Source: Betaproteobacteria bacterium HGW-Betaproteobacteria-3
Lineage (GTDB): Bacteria > Pseudomonadota > Gammaproteobacteria > Burkholderiales > Burkholderiaceae_C
NCBI GenBank assembly: GCA_002842205.1
Contig: PHCI01000027.1
Coordinates: 1-46,557 of the forward strand
Length of the DNA: 46,557 nucleotides
Direction: 5' to 3'
Under the pieces are notes generated by a model, which saw only the letters and a program-made list of their open reading frames with translations, made no database searches and was not told where the DNA came from. Shown piece after piece: positions 8,152 to 16,527 of the stretch. The position numbers and the translations under genes were made by a program. Within the stretch, counting starts at the first letter, position 1. The number at the start of each line of letters is the position of its first letter.

Positions 8152-9681
8152 TCACGGGCGCCGGGCCCTGGCCCGTTTGCCGCTTCGTGGCGCGGCCTTG
8201 CGTCCCGACTTCGCCGTGCTGCGGGAGGCTTTGGCCCGGATGGGCACATAAACGACCAGCTTCTGCCCGGCCTTGAGCGCCACATTCATGTGCATCTGGT
8301 TCCAGTCGGCGACGCTGTCGGCGCTCACGCCGTAGCGTTTGGCCAGGCGCCCGAGGGAGTCGCCCTTGCGGGCCGTGACCACCGTGCGGCGCGAGGCCAC
8401 TTCGGGTGCCAGCGCCATCTGGGCATGGTCGGCGACTTGACCGCTCACGTCGGCCGATACGCGCTCGCCGCGCGGCACCAGCAGGGTGGAGCCGGCCTTG
8501 ATCAGCATGCGTGGCGGAATGTTGTTGAGGCTGCGCAGCTCACTCTCGGCCATGCCAACGCGCTTCGCTGCATCGGCCGGTTTCATGGTGGTGGGGGCCG
8601 TCCAGGCCGTCCAGCTGGCCAGACGCGTGCTGTTGTAGCTGGCCAGGTTCTGCCGGAAGATGGCGGCGTTGTCCCAGGGCAACAAGATCTGCGGCGTGCC
8701 GGCCGCCAGGATCACGGGCCGGTGCGCGGACGGGTTCAGGGCCTTGAAATCTTCGATCCGGACTTCGGCCAGCCGCGCGGCCAGCGCCACGTCGATGTCG
8801 CGCTGGATCGCGACCGACTGGAAATACGGGTGGTTGCCGATGTCGGGCAACTGTGCGCTGAAAGCCGCCGGATGGGCAATGATGTTTTTGACGGCCTGCA
8901 GCTTGGGCACGTAATAGCGGGTTTCGGCCGGCATGTTGAGGTCGGTGTAAGCCGTGCCCAGGCCGGCGCGCTGGTTTTTGGCAATGGCGCGGCCCACACT
9001 GCCTTCACCCCAGTTGTAGGCGGCCAATGCCAGATGCCAGTCGCCAAACATGCCGTACAGTTTTTGCAGGTAATCGAGGGCGGCCCGAGTGGAGGCCAGC
9101 ACGTCGCGCCGGTCGTCGCGGAACACGTTCTGGCGCAGCTCGAAGTGCTTGCCGGTGGCCGGCATGAACTGCCACATGCCTGCCGCCTTGGCGCTGGAGA
9201 CCGCTTGCGGGTTGAACGCGCTCTCAATAAAGGGCAGCAGCGCGAGTTCGGTGGGCATGTTGCGCAGTTCAAGCTCTTCCACGATGTGGAAAAGGTATTT
9301 GCTGGACCGGTCGGTCATGCGCTGCAGGTAGTCGGGCCGGGTGGCGTACCACTGCTCGCGGTCACGCACCAGATCGCTTTCCAGGTTGGGCATGGCAAAG
9401 CCGCGGCGGATGCGTTCCCACAGGTCGGCCGGTGGTGTCAGCTGGGCCACGGCCATGGAAGCCGCCTGTTCGGCCGAAATGGGTTGCAGCGGCCCGTCGG
9501 GGATGACCGGGGGCAGCCTCGGCGGGGCAGTGACCGGCACGGTCGCGGCGGTGGGTGCTGTGGAAACGGTGGTTTCGGGGGCGGAGCCGGGAGCGGGCGT
9601 GGTGGCCAACGTCGTGCTGGTGTTGGCGCAGCCCGCCAGCCACAGCGAACCGGCCAGGCACAGGACAGAGAGAAATTTCAT
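8152..9681 (-). CDS. mltD: Membrane-bound lytic murein transglycosylase D-like lipoprotein
   Basis: About 509 residues. A lipoprotein signal (MKFLSVLCLAGSLWLAGC) is followed by a Pro/Thr-rich linker, a transglycosylase SLT domain with the catalytic Glu in LLPFIESAFNPQA and the AAGMWQFMPATG motif, and two LysM peptidoglycan-binding modules near the C terminus (around MAESELRSLNNIPPRMLIKA and KGDSLGRLAKRYGVSADSV). It cleaves murein glycan strands at the outer membrane. The chosen ATG overlaps the gloB stop as ATGA; another ATG six codons upstream (9699) is possible. It is cotranscribed after gloB and converges on the sensor kinase with a 9-bp gap. Confidence 0.9.
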   Translation of the reverse strand: MKFLSVLCLAGSLWLAGCANTSTTLATTPAPGSAPETTVSTAPTAATVPVTAPPRLPPVIPDGPLQPISAEQAASMAVAQLTPPADLWERIRRGFAMPNLESDLVRDREQWYATRPDYLQRMTDRSSKYLFHIVEELELRNMPTELALLPFIESAFNPQAVSSAKAAGMWQFMPATGKHFELRQNVFRDDRRDVLASTRAALDYLQKLYGMFGDWHLALAAYNWGEGSVGRAIAKNQRAGLGTAYTDLNMPAETRYYVPKLQAVKNIIAHPAAFSAQLPDIGNHPYFQSVAIQRDIDVALAARLAEVRIEDFKALNPSAHRPVILAAGTPQILLPWDNAAIFRQNLASYNSTRLASWTAWTAPTTMKPADAAKRVGMAESELRSLNNIPPRMLIKAGSTLLVPRGERVSADVSGQVADHAQMALAPEVASRRTVVTARKGDSLGRLAKRYGVSADSVADWNQMHMNVALKAGQKLVVYVPIRAKASRSTAKSGRKAAPRSGKRARARRP

Positions 9682-10460
9682 CGAAATCCGTTTTTCCATT
9701 CTCGAAGCGCGGCAAAGATGCCCGCCTCGTCGTGTGCCGAAGGATCAAACTGCGCGACGGACCGGACCACCGTGGGCAGGCGGCTGCGCAGGAACGGGTT
9801 GATGCGCCGCTCCAGCTCGATGGACGACGGCAAGGTCGGGGCCAGGCGCTTGCGCAGCGCCTCGCAGTGTGCCACGTGGTGCGCCAGGTCGGCGTTGCCG
9901 GGCTCGACCGCCTGGGCAAACCGCAGGTTGCTCAGGGTGTATTCGTGGGTGCAGCAGACCCGCGTGGCGCCCGGCAGGGCGGCCAGGGCGTCCAGCGAAG
10001 CCAGCATCTGCGCCGGTGTGCCTTCAAACAGGCGGCCACAGCCGCCCGAAAACAGCGTGTCGCCGCAAAACAGCACCGGGGCGCTGTCGTCATTGGCGGT
10101 GATGTCGGCGGCGTAATAGGCGATGTGCCCGGCGGTGTGGCCGGGCACGTCGAACACGTCGAACCCGACGCCCAGAACGTCGATCCGGTCGCCCTGGTGC
10201 AGCGGCGAACAGGGCTGGGGAATGCGTTCACGCGCGGGGCCCCAGACGCGCGCGCCGGTGCGCTCGCGCAGCGCATTGACGCCGCCCACATGGTCGGCAT
10301 GGTGGTGGGTGACTAGAATCGCTTCGAGCTGCAGGCCTGACTGTTGCAGGAAATCGAACACCGGCTGGGCGTCGCCCGGGTCGACCACCAAGGCGCGTCG
10401 CGCGTCGTGCAACATCCAGATGTAATTGTCGGAAAAGGCGGGCAGCGGAATTAACTTCAT
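9678..10460 (-). CDS. gloB: Hydroxyacylglutathione hydrolase (glyoxalase II)
   Basis: A 260-residue metallo-beta-lactamase-fold enzyme that hydrolyses S-lactoylglutathione to lactate and glutathione, the second step of methylglyoxal detoxification in the cytosol. The metal-binding motif THHHADH is at residues 51-57, followed by further ligands in VFDVPGHTAGH and LFCGDTLFSGGCGRLFEG, and in CCTHEYT. Length and the N terminus ([17 protein letters not shown]) are canonical. Its start codon overlaps, on the other strand, the start codon of the methyltransferase gene (CATG), so the two promoters must each lie inside the other's coding region. Confidence 0.95.
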   Translation of the reverse strand: MKLIPLPAFSDNYIWMLHDARRALVVDPGDAQPVFDFLQQSGLQLEAILVTHHHADHVGGVNALRERTGARVWGPARERIPQPCSPLHQGDRIDVLGVGFDVFDVPGHTAGHIAYYAADITANDDSAPVLFCGDTLFSGGCGRLFEGTPAQMLASLDALAALPGATRVCCTHEYTLSNLRFAQAVEPGNADLAHHVAHCEALRKRLAPTLPSSIELERRINPFLRSRLPTVVRSVAQFDPSAHDEAGIFAALREWKNGFR

Positions 10461-11289
10461 GAGCGATCAAATTATAGGTTTGCACGACTGGTTTCAGACA
10501 CCGCCTGGCCGATATATGCTGGCCTGGGAGCAGGCGCAGTTCGATCAGACGGTGGCAGACATTTTTGGTTACCACGCGCTGCAGCTTGGACTGCAGGGCC
10601 TCGACACGCTGGCGGCCAACCGCATGCCCCACCGCTGGCTCGCCACGGGGGGCGTCGAGAGCGCGGGTATTGCCGCCACCCGACGCCCGCCCGCTGCGCA
10701 CCCGACGGCCGACCCGGCTGCGCCTGCGCCTGCGGCGCTCGTGACCGATTTTTCTGCGCTGCCGTTTCCGCAAGCCAGTCTGGACCTGGTGGTGCTGCCG
10801 CATGCGCTGGAGCTCCATCCCGATCCGCATGCAACCTTGCGCGAGGTCGAGCGCGTGCTGGTGCCCGAAGGGCGGGTGGTGATTTGCGGCCTCAACCCGG
10901 CCAGCCTGTGGGGCCTGCGCCAATACCGGGCGCACCTGTACCGGCGGCTCGGATTTGGTGAACTCTATTTGCCCCATGGCGGCGAGTTCATCGGCTACCG
11001 GCGTCTGCGCGACTGGCTGCGCCTGCTGTCGTTCGAGGTGGAGTCGGGCCGCTTTGGCTGTTACCGCCCTGCGGTGCGCAGCCAGGCCTGGCTGGACCGG
11101 TGCGAGTGGATGGACCGGGCGGGTGCGCGCTGGTGGCCGATTTTTGGCGCGGTGTATTTTGTGGTGGCGGTCAAGCGGGTGCGTGGGCTGCGCTTGCTGG
11201 GGCCCGCCTGGAAGCCGGCCAAGGCCCTTGCCAATGCGCCTGTTTCAGTCGCTAACAAGTCAGTAAATACGGGGACAATCGTTGAATAA
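10459..11289 (+). CDS. Class I SAM-dependent methyltransferase (Methyltransf_11 type)
   Basis: About 276 residues. It opens [20 protein letters not shown] and has the segment [20 protein letters not shown], which matches the acidic post-II region of class I methyltransferases; it continues [20 protein letters not shown]. The classical glycine-rich SAM loop is weak, and an Ala/Pro-rich stretch ([13 protein letters not shown]) lies between. Homologues in Burkholderiales sit between gloB and rnhA, as here. The ATG at 10459 overlaps the divergent gloB start by 2 bp. The stop overlaps the rnhA start by 8 bp. The substrate is unknown. Confidence 0.8.
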   Translation: MSDQIIGLHDWFQTPPGRYMLAWEQAQFDQTVADIFGYHALQLGLQGLDTLAANRMPHRWLATGGVESAGIAATRRPPAAHPTADPAAPAPAALVTDFSALPFPQASLDLVVLPHALELHPDPHATLREVERVLVPEGRVVICGLNPASLWGLRQYRAHLYRRLGFGELYLPHGGEFIGYRRLRDWLRLLSFEVESGRFGCYRPAVRSQAWLDRCEWMDRAGARWWPIFGAVYFVVAVKRVRGLRLLGPAWKPAKALANAPVSVANKSVNTGTIVE

Positions 11290-11731
11290 TATTCAGATTT
11301 ATACGGACGGTGCCTGCAAGGGCAATCCCGGTCCGGGCGGCTGGGGCGTGTTGCTGGTTTCGGGCCAGACCGAGCGTGAGCTGTTTGGCGGCGAGCTGGG
11401 CACCACCAACAACCGCATGGAGCTGGTGGCCGCCATCGAGGCGCTGGCGGCGCTCAAACGCCCCTGCCATGTGACGCTGTACGTGGACAGCGAGTACGTG
11501 CGCAAGGGCATCACCGAGTGGATTCATGGCTGGAAAGCCAGGGGCTGGCGTACCGCGGCGAAGCAGCCGGTCAAAAACGTCGAGCTGTGGCAGCGGCTGG
11601 ACGCGCTGGTGGCGTCGGGTGGCCACAAGATCGACTGGCGCTGGGTCAAGGGCCATTCCGGCGACCCGGGCAACGAGCGCGCCGATGCCCTGGCCAACCG
11701 GGGCGTCGAGATGGCGCTGGGCCGCGCCTGA
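11282..11731 (+). CDS. rnhA: Ribonuclease HI
   Basis: A 149-residue RNase HI that cuts the RNA strand of RNA-DNA hybrids. The catalytic carboxylates are Asp9 ([14 protein letters not shown]), Glu47 (NNRMEL), Asp69 (YVDSEYV) and Asp135 (NERADALAN), with the mobile His125 in KGHSGDPGN. No ATG exists near the conserved N terminus; a TTG at 11282 preceded by GGGGA gives the right start, and it overlaps the methyltransferase stop, suggesting coupled translation. The dnaQ gene that often follows rnhA in relatives is absent; an RND efflux operon comes next. Confidence 0.94.
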   Translation: MNNIQIYTDGACKGNPGPGGWGVLLVSGQTERELFGGELGTTNNRMELVAAIEALAALKRPCHVTLYVDSEYVRKGITEWIHGWKARGWRTAAKQPVKNVELWQRLDALVASGGHKIDWRWVKGHSGDPGNERADALANRGVEMALGRA

Positions 11732-11894
11732 CGCCGATTCGCAGGCGCTGTGTAAAGTGCAGGTAAATTGGGCATGGCGACGGTCGGGTATGGCACGCGA
11801 TGCCCACCCGAAAAGCACCAGCACTGCTACATTGCGGGCTTGATCTGTAACAAATATCGGGCACGCCAGAGGCCCGGACTGGATCCTCGCTGAC

Positions 11895-13259
11895 ATGGCC
11901 TCAAGATTCATCTACACCACCATCGCTGCCGTGGGCATTGGCGTCGCTTCGGGCGGTGCCTGGTGGTACCAGAACAAGCGCGAGACGCGGCCGTTGCAAG
12001 GGGGTGGCGGGGCTGATGTCGGCGTGGTTTCGGCCAAGCCTGCACCAGGCGCGTCGGGCCCGGGTGCGGCACCGGTTCGCCCGGTGTCCGTGGAGGTGGC
12101 GCGCGTGGAGGTCACCCGCCTGACCGACGACATGCAGGCCGTGGGCAGCCTGCGGTCGCGCCAGAGTGTGGTGGTGCGACCCGAAGTCAGCGGCCGCATC
12201 ACACAACTGAATTTTCGCGATGGGGTGCGGGTCAAAAAAGGCCAGTTGCTGGTGCAGCTGGACGACCAGTTGCAACTCGCGCAGGTGCAGCAAAGCGAAG
12301 CCGAGCTGTCCATCGCGCAGGCCAACCACAAACGCAACCAGGAACTGGTGGCGCAGGGCTTCATCAGCCAGCGGTCGGTGGACGAAAGCGCGGCCAATTT
12401 GCAGGTGGCGCAGGCCAAGCTGGCGCTGGCCCGGGCCACTGCCGCGCGGCTGCGCATCGTGGCACCGTTTGACGGTATCACGGGGATTCGCACGGTGAAC
12501 GTGGGCGACTACCTCAAGGATGGTGCCGACGTCGTCAACATCGAAGACATGGACGCCGTTTTCGTCGATTACCGGTTGCCCGAGCGCTTCCAGTCGCGCA
12601 TCCGGCGCGGCCAGCAGGCGACGGTCGAACTCGACGCCTTGCCCGGGCAGGCGTTTTCCGCCGTGATCCAGGCCATTGACCCGCTGATTGACGCCAATGG
12701 CCGCTCGGTGGGGGTTCGCGGTTGCATCGACAACCGCCGGCAGTTGCTGCGCCCGGGCATGTTTGCCCGGATCAATACCGTGTTCAGCGAGCGCGCGAAG
12801 GCCCTGGTGATCCCCGAGGAGGCCATCGTGCCGCAAGGCACACAGCTGCATGTACTGAAACTCCGGCGCGGCGATGGCGACACCCTGACGACGCAGCGGG
12901 TCGAAGTCAAGGTCGGGCTGCGTCGGCCGGGGCACATTGAAATCGTGGAAGGTCTGCAGGCGGGCGACACGGTGGTGACAGCGGGGCATCAGCGGATCCA
13001 GCGGGATGGGACGCTGGTGCGCGTGGCGAATGCGTTGCGCGCCGCCCAGGACGCCGACAAACCCGCGCCGGACGCCCCGTCCCGGACGGCATCGCGCGGT
13101 CCGGCGGCCGGGACGCCCCCATCAGCCGTCTTGCCCGCGGGCCCCAATCCCTGCCTTGCAAGCCAGGCAGATCTACCGCAGGCGACCCCGGCCACCACAC
13201 CTGGCAAGGCCGCGCCTGCAGGCGGCCCGGCGCGCGAAAGCACGCGCAATCCGGCCTGA
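11895..13259 (+). CDS. RND efflux periplasmic adaptor (membrane fusion protein)
   Basis: A 454-residue adaptor of the AcrA/MexH type. An N-terminal membrane anchor (FIYTTIAAVGIGVASGGAWW) is followed by the lipoyl half-motif VRPEVSGRITQLNFRDGVRV, an alpha-hairpin rich in Gln/Ala, the second lipoyl half with IVAPFDGITGIRTVNVGDYL, and beta-barrel and membrane-proximal domains (VIPEEAIVPQGTQLHV, GLQAGDTVVTAGHQR). The last ~65 residues are Pro/Ala/Thr rich, probably disordered and longer than usual. It links the inner-membrane pump encoded 33 bp downstream to an outer-membrane channel not present here. No regulator gene is adjacent. Confidence 0.92.
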   Translation: MASRFIYTTIAAVGIGVASGGAWWYQNKRETRPLQGGGGADVGVVSAKPAPGASGPGAAPVRPVSVEVARVEVTRLTDDMQAVGSLRSRQSVVVRPEVSGRITQLNFRDGVRVKKGQLLVQLDDQLQLAQVQQSEAELSIAQANHKRNQELVAQGFISQRSVDESAANLQVAQAKLALARATAARLRIVAPFDGITGIRTVNVGDYLKDGADVVNIEDMDAVFVDYRLPERFQSRIRRGQQATVELDALPGQAFSAVIQAIDPLIDANGRSVGVRGCIDNRRQLLRPGMFARINTVFSERAKALVIPEEAIVPQGTQLHVLKLRRGDGDTLTTQRVEVKVGLRRPGHIEIVEGLQAGDTVVTAGHQRIQRDGTLVRVANALRAAQDADKPAPDAPSRTASRGPAAGTPPSAVLPAGPNPCLASQADLPQATPATTPGKAAPAGGPARESTRNPA

Positions 13260-13292
13260 GCCGGCACAGCCTGCAATCCTGGAGACAACGCC

Positions 13293-16200
13293 ATGCAACT
13301 CGCTGAAGTCTCGATTCGCCGCCCGGTGCTGGCCACCGTGCTCTCGCTGCTGATCGTGCTGATCGGGGCGGTGAGCTTCGACCGGCTGAGCGTGCGCGAA
13401 TACCCCAAGATCGACGAACCCGTCGTCACCGTGAGCGTGAAGTACCCTGGCGCGTCGGCCGAGGTGATCGAATCCCAGGTCACCAAGCCGCTGGAAGATT
13501 CGATTGCGGGCATTGATGCGGTGGACGTCATCACCTCCATCAGCCGCGCCGAGCAGTCCCAGATCAGCGTGCGTTTCCGGCTTGAAAAAGACGCCGATTC
13601 GGCCGCGGCCGAGGTCAGAGACCGCACCTCGCGCGTGCGCAACAAGCTGCCCCAGGCGATTGAGGAACCGGTGATCGCCAAGGTCGAGGCCGACGCGTTC
13701 CCGGTGATCTGGCTGGCCTTCACCAGCGACACACTCAACCCGCTGCAGATCAACGATCTGGTCAACCGGATCGTCAAGCCCCGGCTGCAGACCGTGACCG
13801 GCGTGGCCGACGTGCGGATTTTCGGGGAGCGCAAATACGCCATGCGCGTCTGGCTTGATCCGGACCGGCTCGCCGCTTACAAACTCACCACGCAGGACGC
13901 TGAAGACGCCATCCGGCGCAGCAACCTGGAACTGCCCGCCGGACGCATCGAGTCGCAGCAGCGCGAATTCAGCGTGACCTCTGAAACCGATTTGATGCGG
14001 CCCGCCCAGTTTGGCGACATCGTGATCAGGAATGTCAATGGCTTCCCGGTGAAGATCCGCGATGTGGCCCGTGTGCAGGAGGCCGCTGCCGACGAGCGCA
14101 GCGGCGTGCGGCTCAACGGCCGCTCGGCCATTGGCGCGGGCGTGATCCGCCAGGCCACGGCCAATCCGCTGGACCTGTCCAAAGGCGTGCGCGAGATGAT
14201 TCCACGGCTCAGGGCCGATTTGCCGGACGACGTGACGATCGATGTGGCCAACGACAACTCGGTCTTCATCGACCGCTCGGTCAAGAATGTCTACAAGACC
14301 ATTCTGGAAGCGATCGTGCTGGTGGCGCTGGTGATCTTTGTCTTTTTGCGCACCATGCGCGCGTCCATCATCCCGATTGTCACCATTCCGGTGAGCCTGG
14401 TGGGCACCTTTGCGCTGATGGCGCTGGCGGGCTTTTCGGTCAACACCTTGACGCTGCTGGCCCTGGTGTTGGCCATCGGTCTGGTGGTGGACGACGCCAT
14501 CGTGATGCTGGAGAACATCTTCCGGCACATTGAAGAAGGCATGGACCCGTTTTCGGCGTCGATCAAGGGCGCGCGCGAAATCGGCTTTGCGGTTGTGACC
14601 ATGACCCTGACGTTGGTGGCCGTGTACGCGCCACTGGCCTTCACGCCCGGGCGCACCGGCCGGTTGTTTGTCGAATTTGCGCTGGCGCTGGCCGGTGCGG
14701 TGCTGGTGTCGGGCTTTGTGGCGCTCACGCTCACGCCCATGATGTGCTCGCTGCTGCTCCGGCACAACCCCAAGCCGTCACGCTTTGACCGGTCGATGGA
14801 GCGCGCGCTGGTGGCAGTGTCCGACACCTATGGCCGGATGCTGCGCTGGATCGTGACCGCGCGGTTTGGCGGCGCCAATGCGGCCTCGGGGCGTCCCGGC
14901 GTGATGGGGCGCCTGCTGCAGGCGCGCTGGATTGTCGTGGGGGTCATGCTGGCCAGTGGCGTGGCCATCTACAGCGTCTGGCCCACCATGAAACAGGAGT
15001 TGTCGCCGATGGAGGATCGCGGCGTGATTCTGGCCACGGTCAATGCGCCCGATGGCGCCACGTTTGACTACACCAACCGGTATGCGCAGGCACTCGAGCA
15101 GATGGGGCAACCGTACAAGGAATTTGACCGCATCTTCGCCAGCCTGGGCAACCCGACGGTGGCGCAGGCGCGCGTGATCTATCGCACCGTGGACTGGGAC
15201 GATCGAAAGAGAAGCACCCTTGATCTGGCCCGCGAACTGCAGCCCAAGTTCAATGCGCTGGCGGGCGTCAACGCGTTTCCGAGTACGCCGCCCTCGCTGG
15301 GGCAGGGTTTTCGCGAGCGGCCGGTCAACTTTGTGATCCAGACGTCCGACAGCTACGAAAACCTCAACGCCGTGTTGCGGCAAATGCTCGACGAGATTGC
15401 AAAGAACCCGGGCATTGTTTCACCCGACGTGGACCTGCGCCTGAACAAGCCCGAGCTTCGCATCGAGGTGCAACGTGACAAGGCGGCCGACCTGGGCGTC
15501 AGCGTCGAAGTGGTGGCCAAGGCCATCGAGACCATGCTGGGCGGGCGCAACGTCACGCGCTATAAACGCGACGCCGAACAGTACGACGTGATCGTGCAGA
15601 CCCAGCCCAGTGGCCGCAGCACGCCCGAAGACATCGAACGCATTTACGTACGCGGTCGCAACGACACCATGATCCCATTGTCGGCCCTGGTGACGGTGCG
15701 CGAAAGCGTGTCGCCCCGCGAGCTCAACCACTTCGGGCAACGGCGCTCGGTGGCCATCACGGCCAATCTGGCGCCTGACTATTCACTGGGCCAGGCGCTG
15801 ACCTTCCTGGACCAGACAGCGGCCAAGGTGCTCAAACCCGGCTACACCACCGACCTCAACGGCACCTCGCGCGAGTTCCGCAGCTCGCAGGGCGCACTGG
15901 CCATCGTCTTTGCGCTGGCGCTGTTGTTCATTTTTCTGGTGCTGGCGGCGCAATTCGAGAGTTTTGTGGACCCGTTTGTCATCATGCTGTCGGTGCCACT
16001 GTCGATGATCGGTGCGTTGCTGGCGCTCAAGTGGTCGGGAGGGTCGATCAACGTGTACTCTCAGATCGGGCTGATCACGCTGGTGGGGCTCATCACCAAG
16101 CATGGCATTTTGATCGTGGAGTTCACCAACCAGCTGCGCGGGCAGGGCATGGACATGATCGAGGCCTTGATCAAGGCCGCCACGCAGCGCCTGCGCCCCA

Positions 16201-16448
16201 TCCTCATGACCACCGGCGCCATGGTGCTGGGCGCGATGCCGCTGGCCTTTTCCACCGGCGCGGGGGCCGAGAGCCGCATCCAGATCGGCTGGGTGATCGT
16301 CGGCGGCATGAGCCTGGGCACCTTGCTGACCATCTTTGTGGTGCCCACCATGTACACGCTGTTTGCGCGCAAGGCCATTCCCGGGGCCAACACCACCGCG
16401 GTGCGCGAGGAGCCGGTCAACCCGCAACCGCTGCCGCAAGCGGAATAG
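13293..16448 (+). CDS. RND multidrug efflux pump, inner-membrane subunit (HAE1 type)
   Basis: A 1051-residue RND pump like AcrB/MexF/MexI: twelve membrane helices and two large periplasmic loops. It starts MQLAEVSIRRPVLATVLSLL, the family's typical N terminus. The proton-relay aspartates in helix 4 are Asp400 and Asp401 (AIGLVVDDAIVMLENI), matching AcrB Asp407/408; the second-half motif GLITLVGLITKHGILIVEF is present. The start is preceded by CCTGGAGAC. It forms an operon with the adaptor upstream; no outer-membrane channel gene follows. Substrates cannot be told from the sequence; solvents, dyes, antibiotics or signalling molecules are typical. Confidence 0.94.
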   Translation: MQLAEVSIRRPVLATVLSLLIVLIGAVSFDRLSVREYPKIDEPVVTVSVKYPGASAEVIESQVTKPLEDSIAGIDAVDVITSISRAEQSQISVRFRLEKDADSAAAEVRDRTSRVRNKLPQAIEEPVIAKVEADAFPVIWLAFTSDTLNPLQINDLVNRIVKPRLQTVTGVADVRIFGERKYAMRVWLDPDRLAAYKLTTQDAEDAIRRSNLELPAGRIESQQREFSVTSETDLMRPAQFGDIVIRNVNGFPVKIRDVARVQEAAADERSGVRLNGRSAIGAGVIRQATANPLDLSKGVREMIPRLRADLPDDVTIDVANDNSVFIDRSVKNVYKTILEAIVLVALVIFVFLRTMRASIIPIVTIPVSLVGTFALMALAGFSVNTLTLLALVLAIGLVVDDAIVMLENIFRHIEEGMDPFSASIKGAREIGFAVVTMTLTLVAVYAPLAFTPGRTGRLFVEFALALAGAVLVSGFVALTLTPMMCSLLLRHNPKPSRFDRSMERALVAVSDTYGRMLRWIVTARFGGANAASGRPGVMGRLLQARWIVVGVMLASGVAIYSVWPTMKQELSPMEDRGVILATVNAPDGATFDYTNRYAQALEQMGQPYKEFDRIFASLGNPTVAQARVIYRTVDWDDRKRSTLDLARELQPKFNALAGVNAFPSTPPSLGQGFRERPVNFVIQTSDSYENLNAVLRQMLDEIAKNPGIVSPDVDLRLNKPELRIEVQRDKAADLGVSVEVVAKAIETMLGGRNVTRYKRDAEQYDVIVQTQPSGRSTPEDIERIYVRGRNDTMIPLSALVTVRESVSPRELNHFGQRRSVAITANLAPDYSLGQALTFLDQTAAKVLKPGYTTDLNGTSREFRSSQGALAIVFALALLFIFLVLAAQFESFVDPFVIMLSVPLSMIGALLALKWSGGSINVYSQIGLITLVGLITKHGILIVEFTNQLRGQGMDMIEALIKAATQRLRPILMTTGAMVLGAMPLAFSTGAGAESRIQIGWVIVGGMSLGTLLTIFVVPTMYTLFARKAIPGANTTAVREEPVNPQPLPQAE

Positions 16449-16474
16449 GGGATCAGGTAAGCTGGGTGCTGTCG

Positions 16475-16503
16475 GCCTGGCACGGCGGCCACCCGTGCCA
16501 GGC
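16475..16503 (+). terminator. Strong 10-bp hairpin after the RND operon
   Basis: GCCTGGCACG (16475-16484) and CGTGCCAGGC (16494-16503) form a perfect 10-bp stem with a 9-nt loop. It lies 26 bp after the RND pump stop and 24 bp before the next start. There is no T tract, so it may be a factor-assisted terminator, an RNA-stabilising hairpin or a protein-binding site. Confidence 0.5.
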
Positions 16504-16527
16504 GTCACCTGTCCCAACGGTACGAGC

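Noticed and set aside
13173-14765. 530-residue minus-strand open frame opposite the RND pump
   Set aside because: Composition rich in His/Gln/Arg/Gly and no motif; antisense shadow of a clear RND gene.
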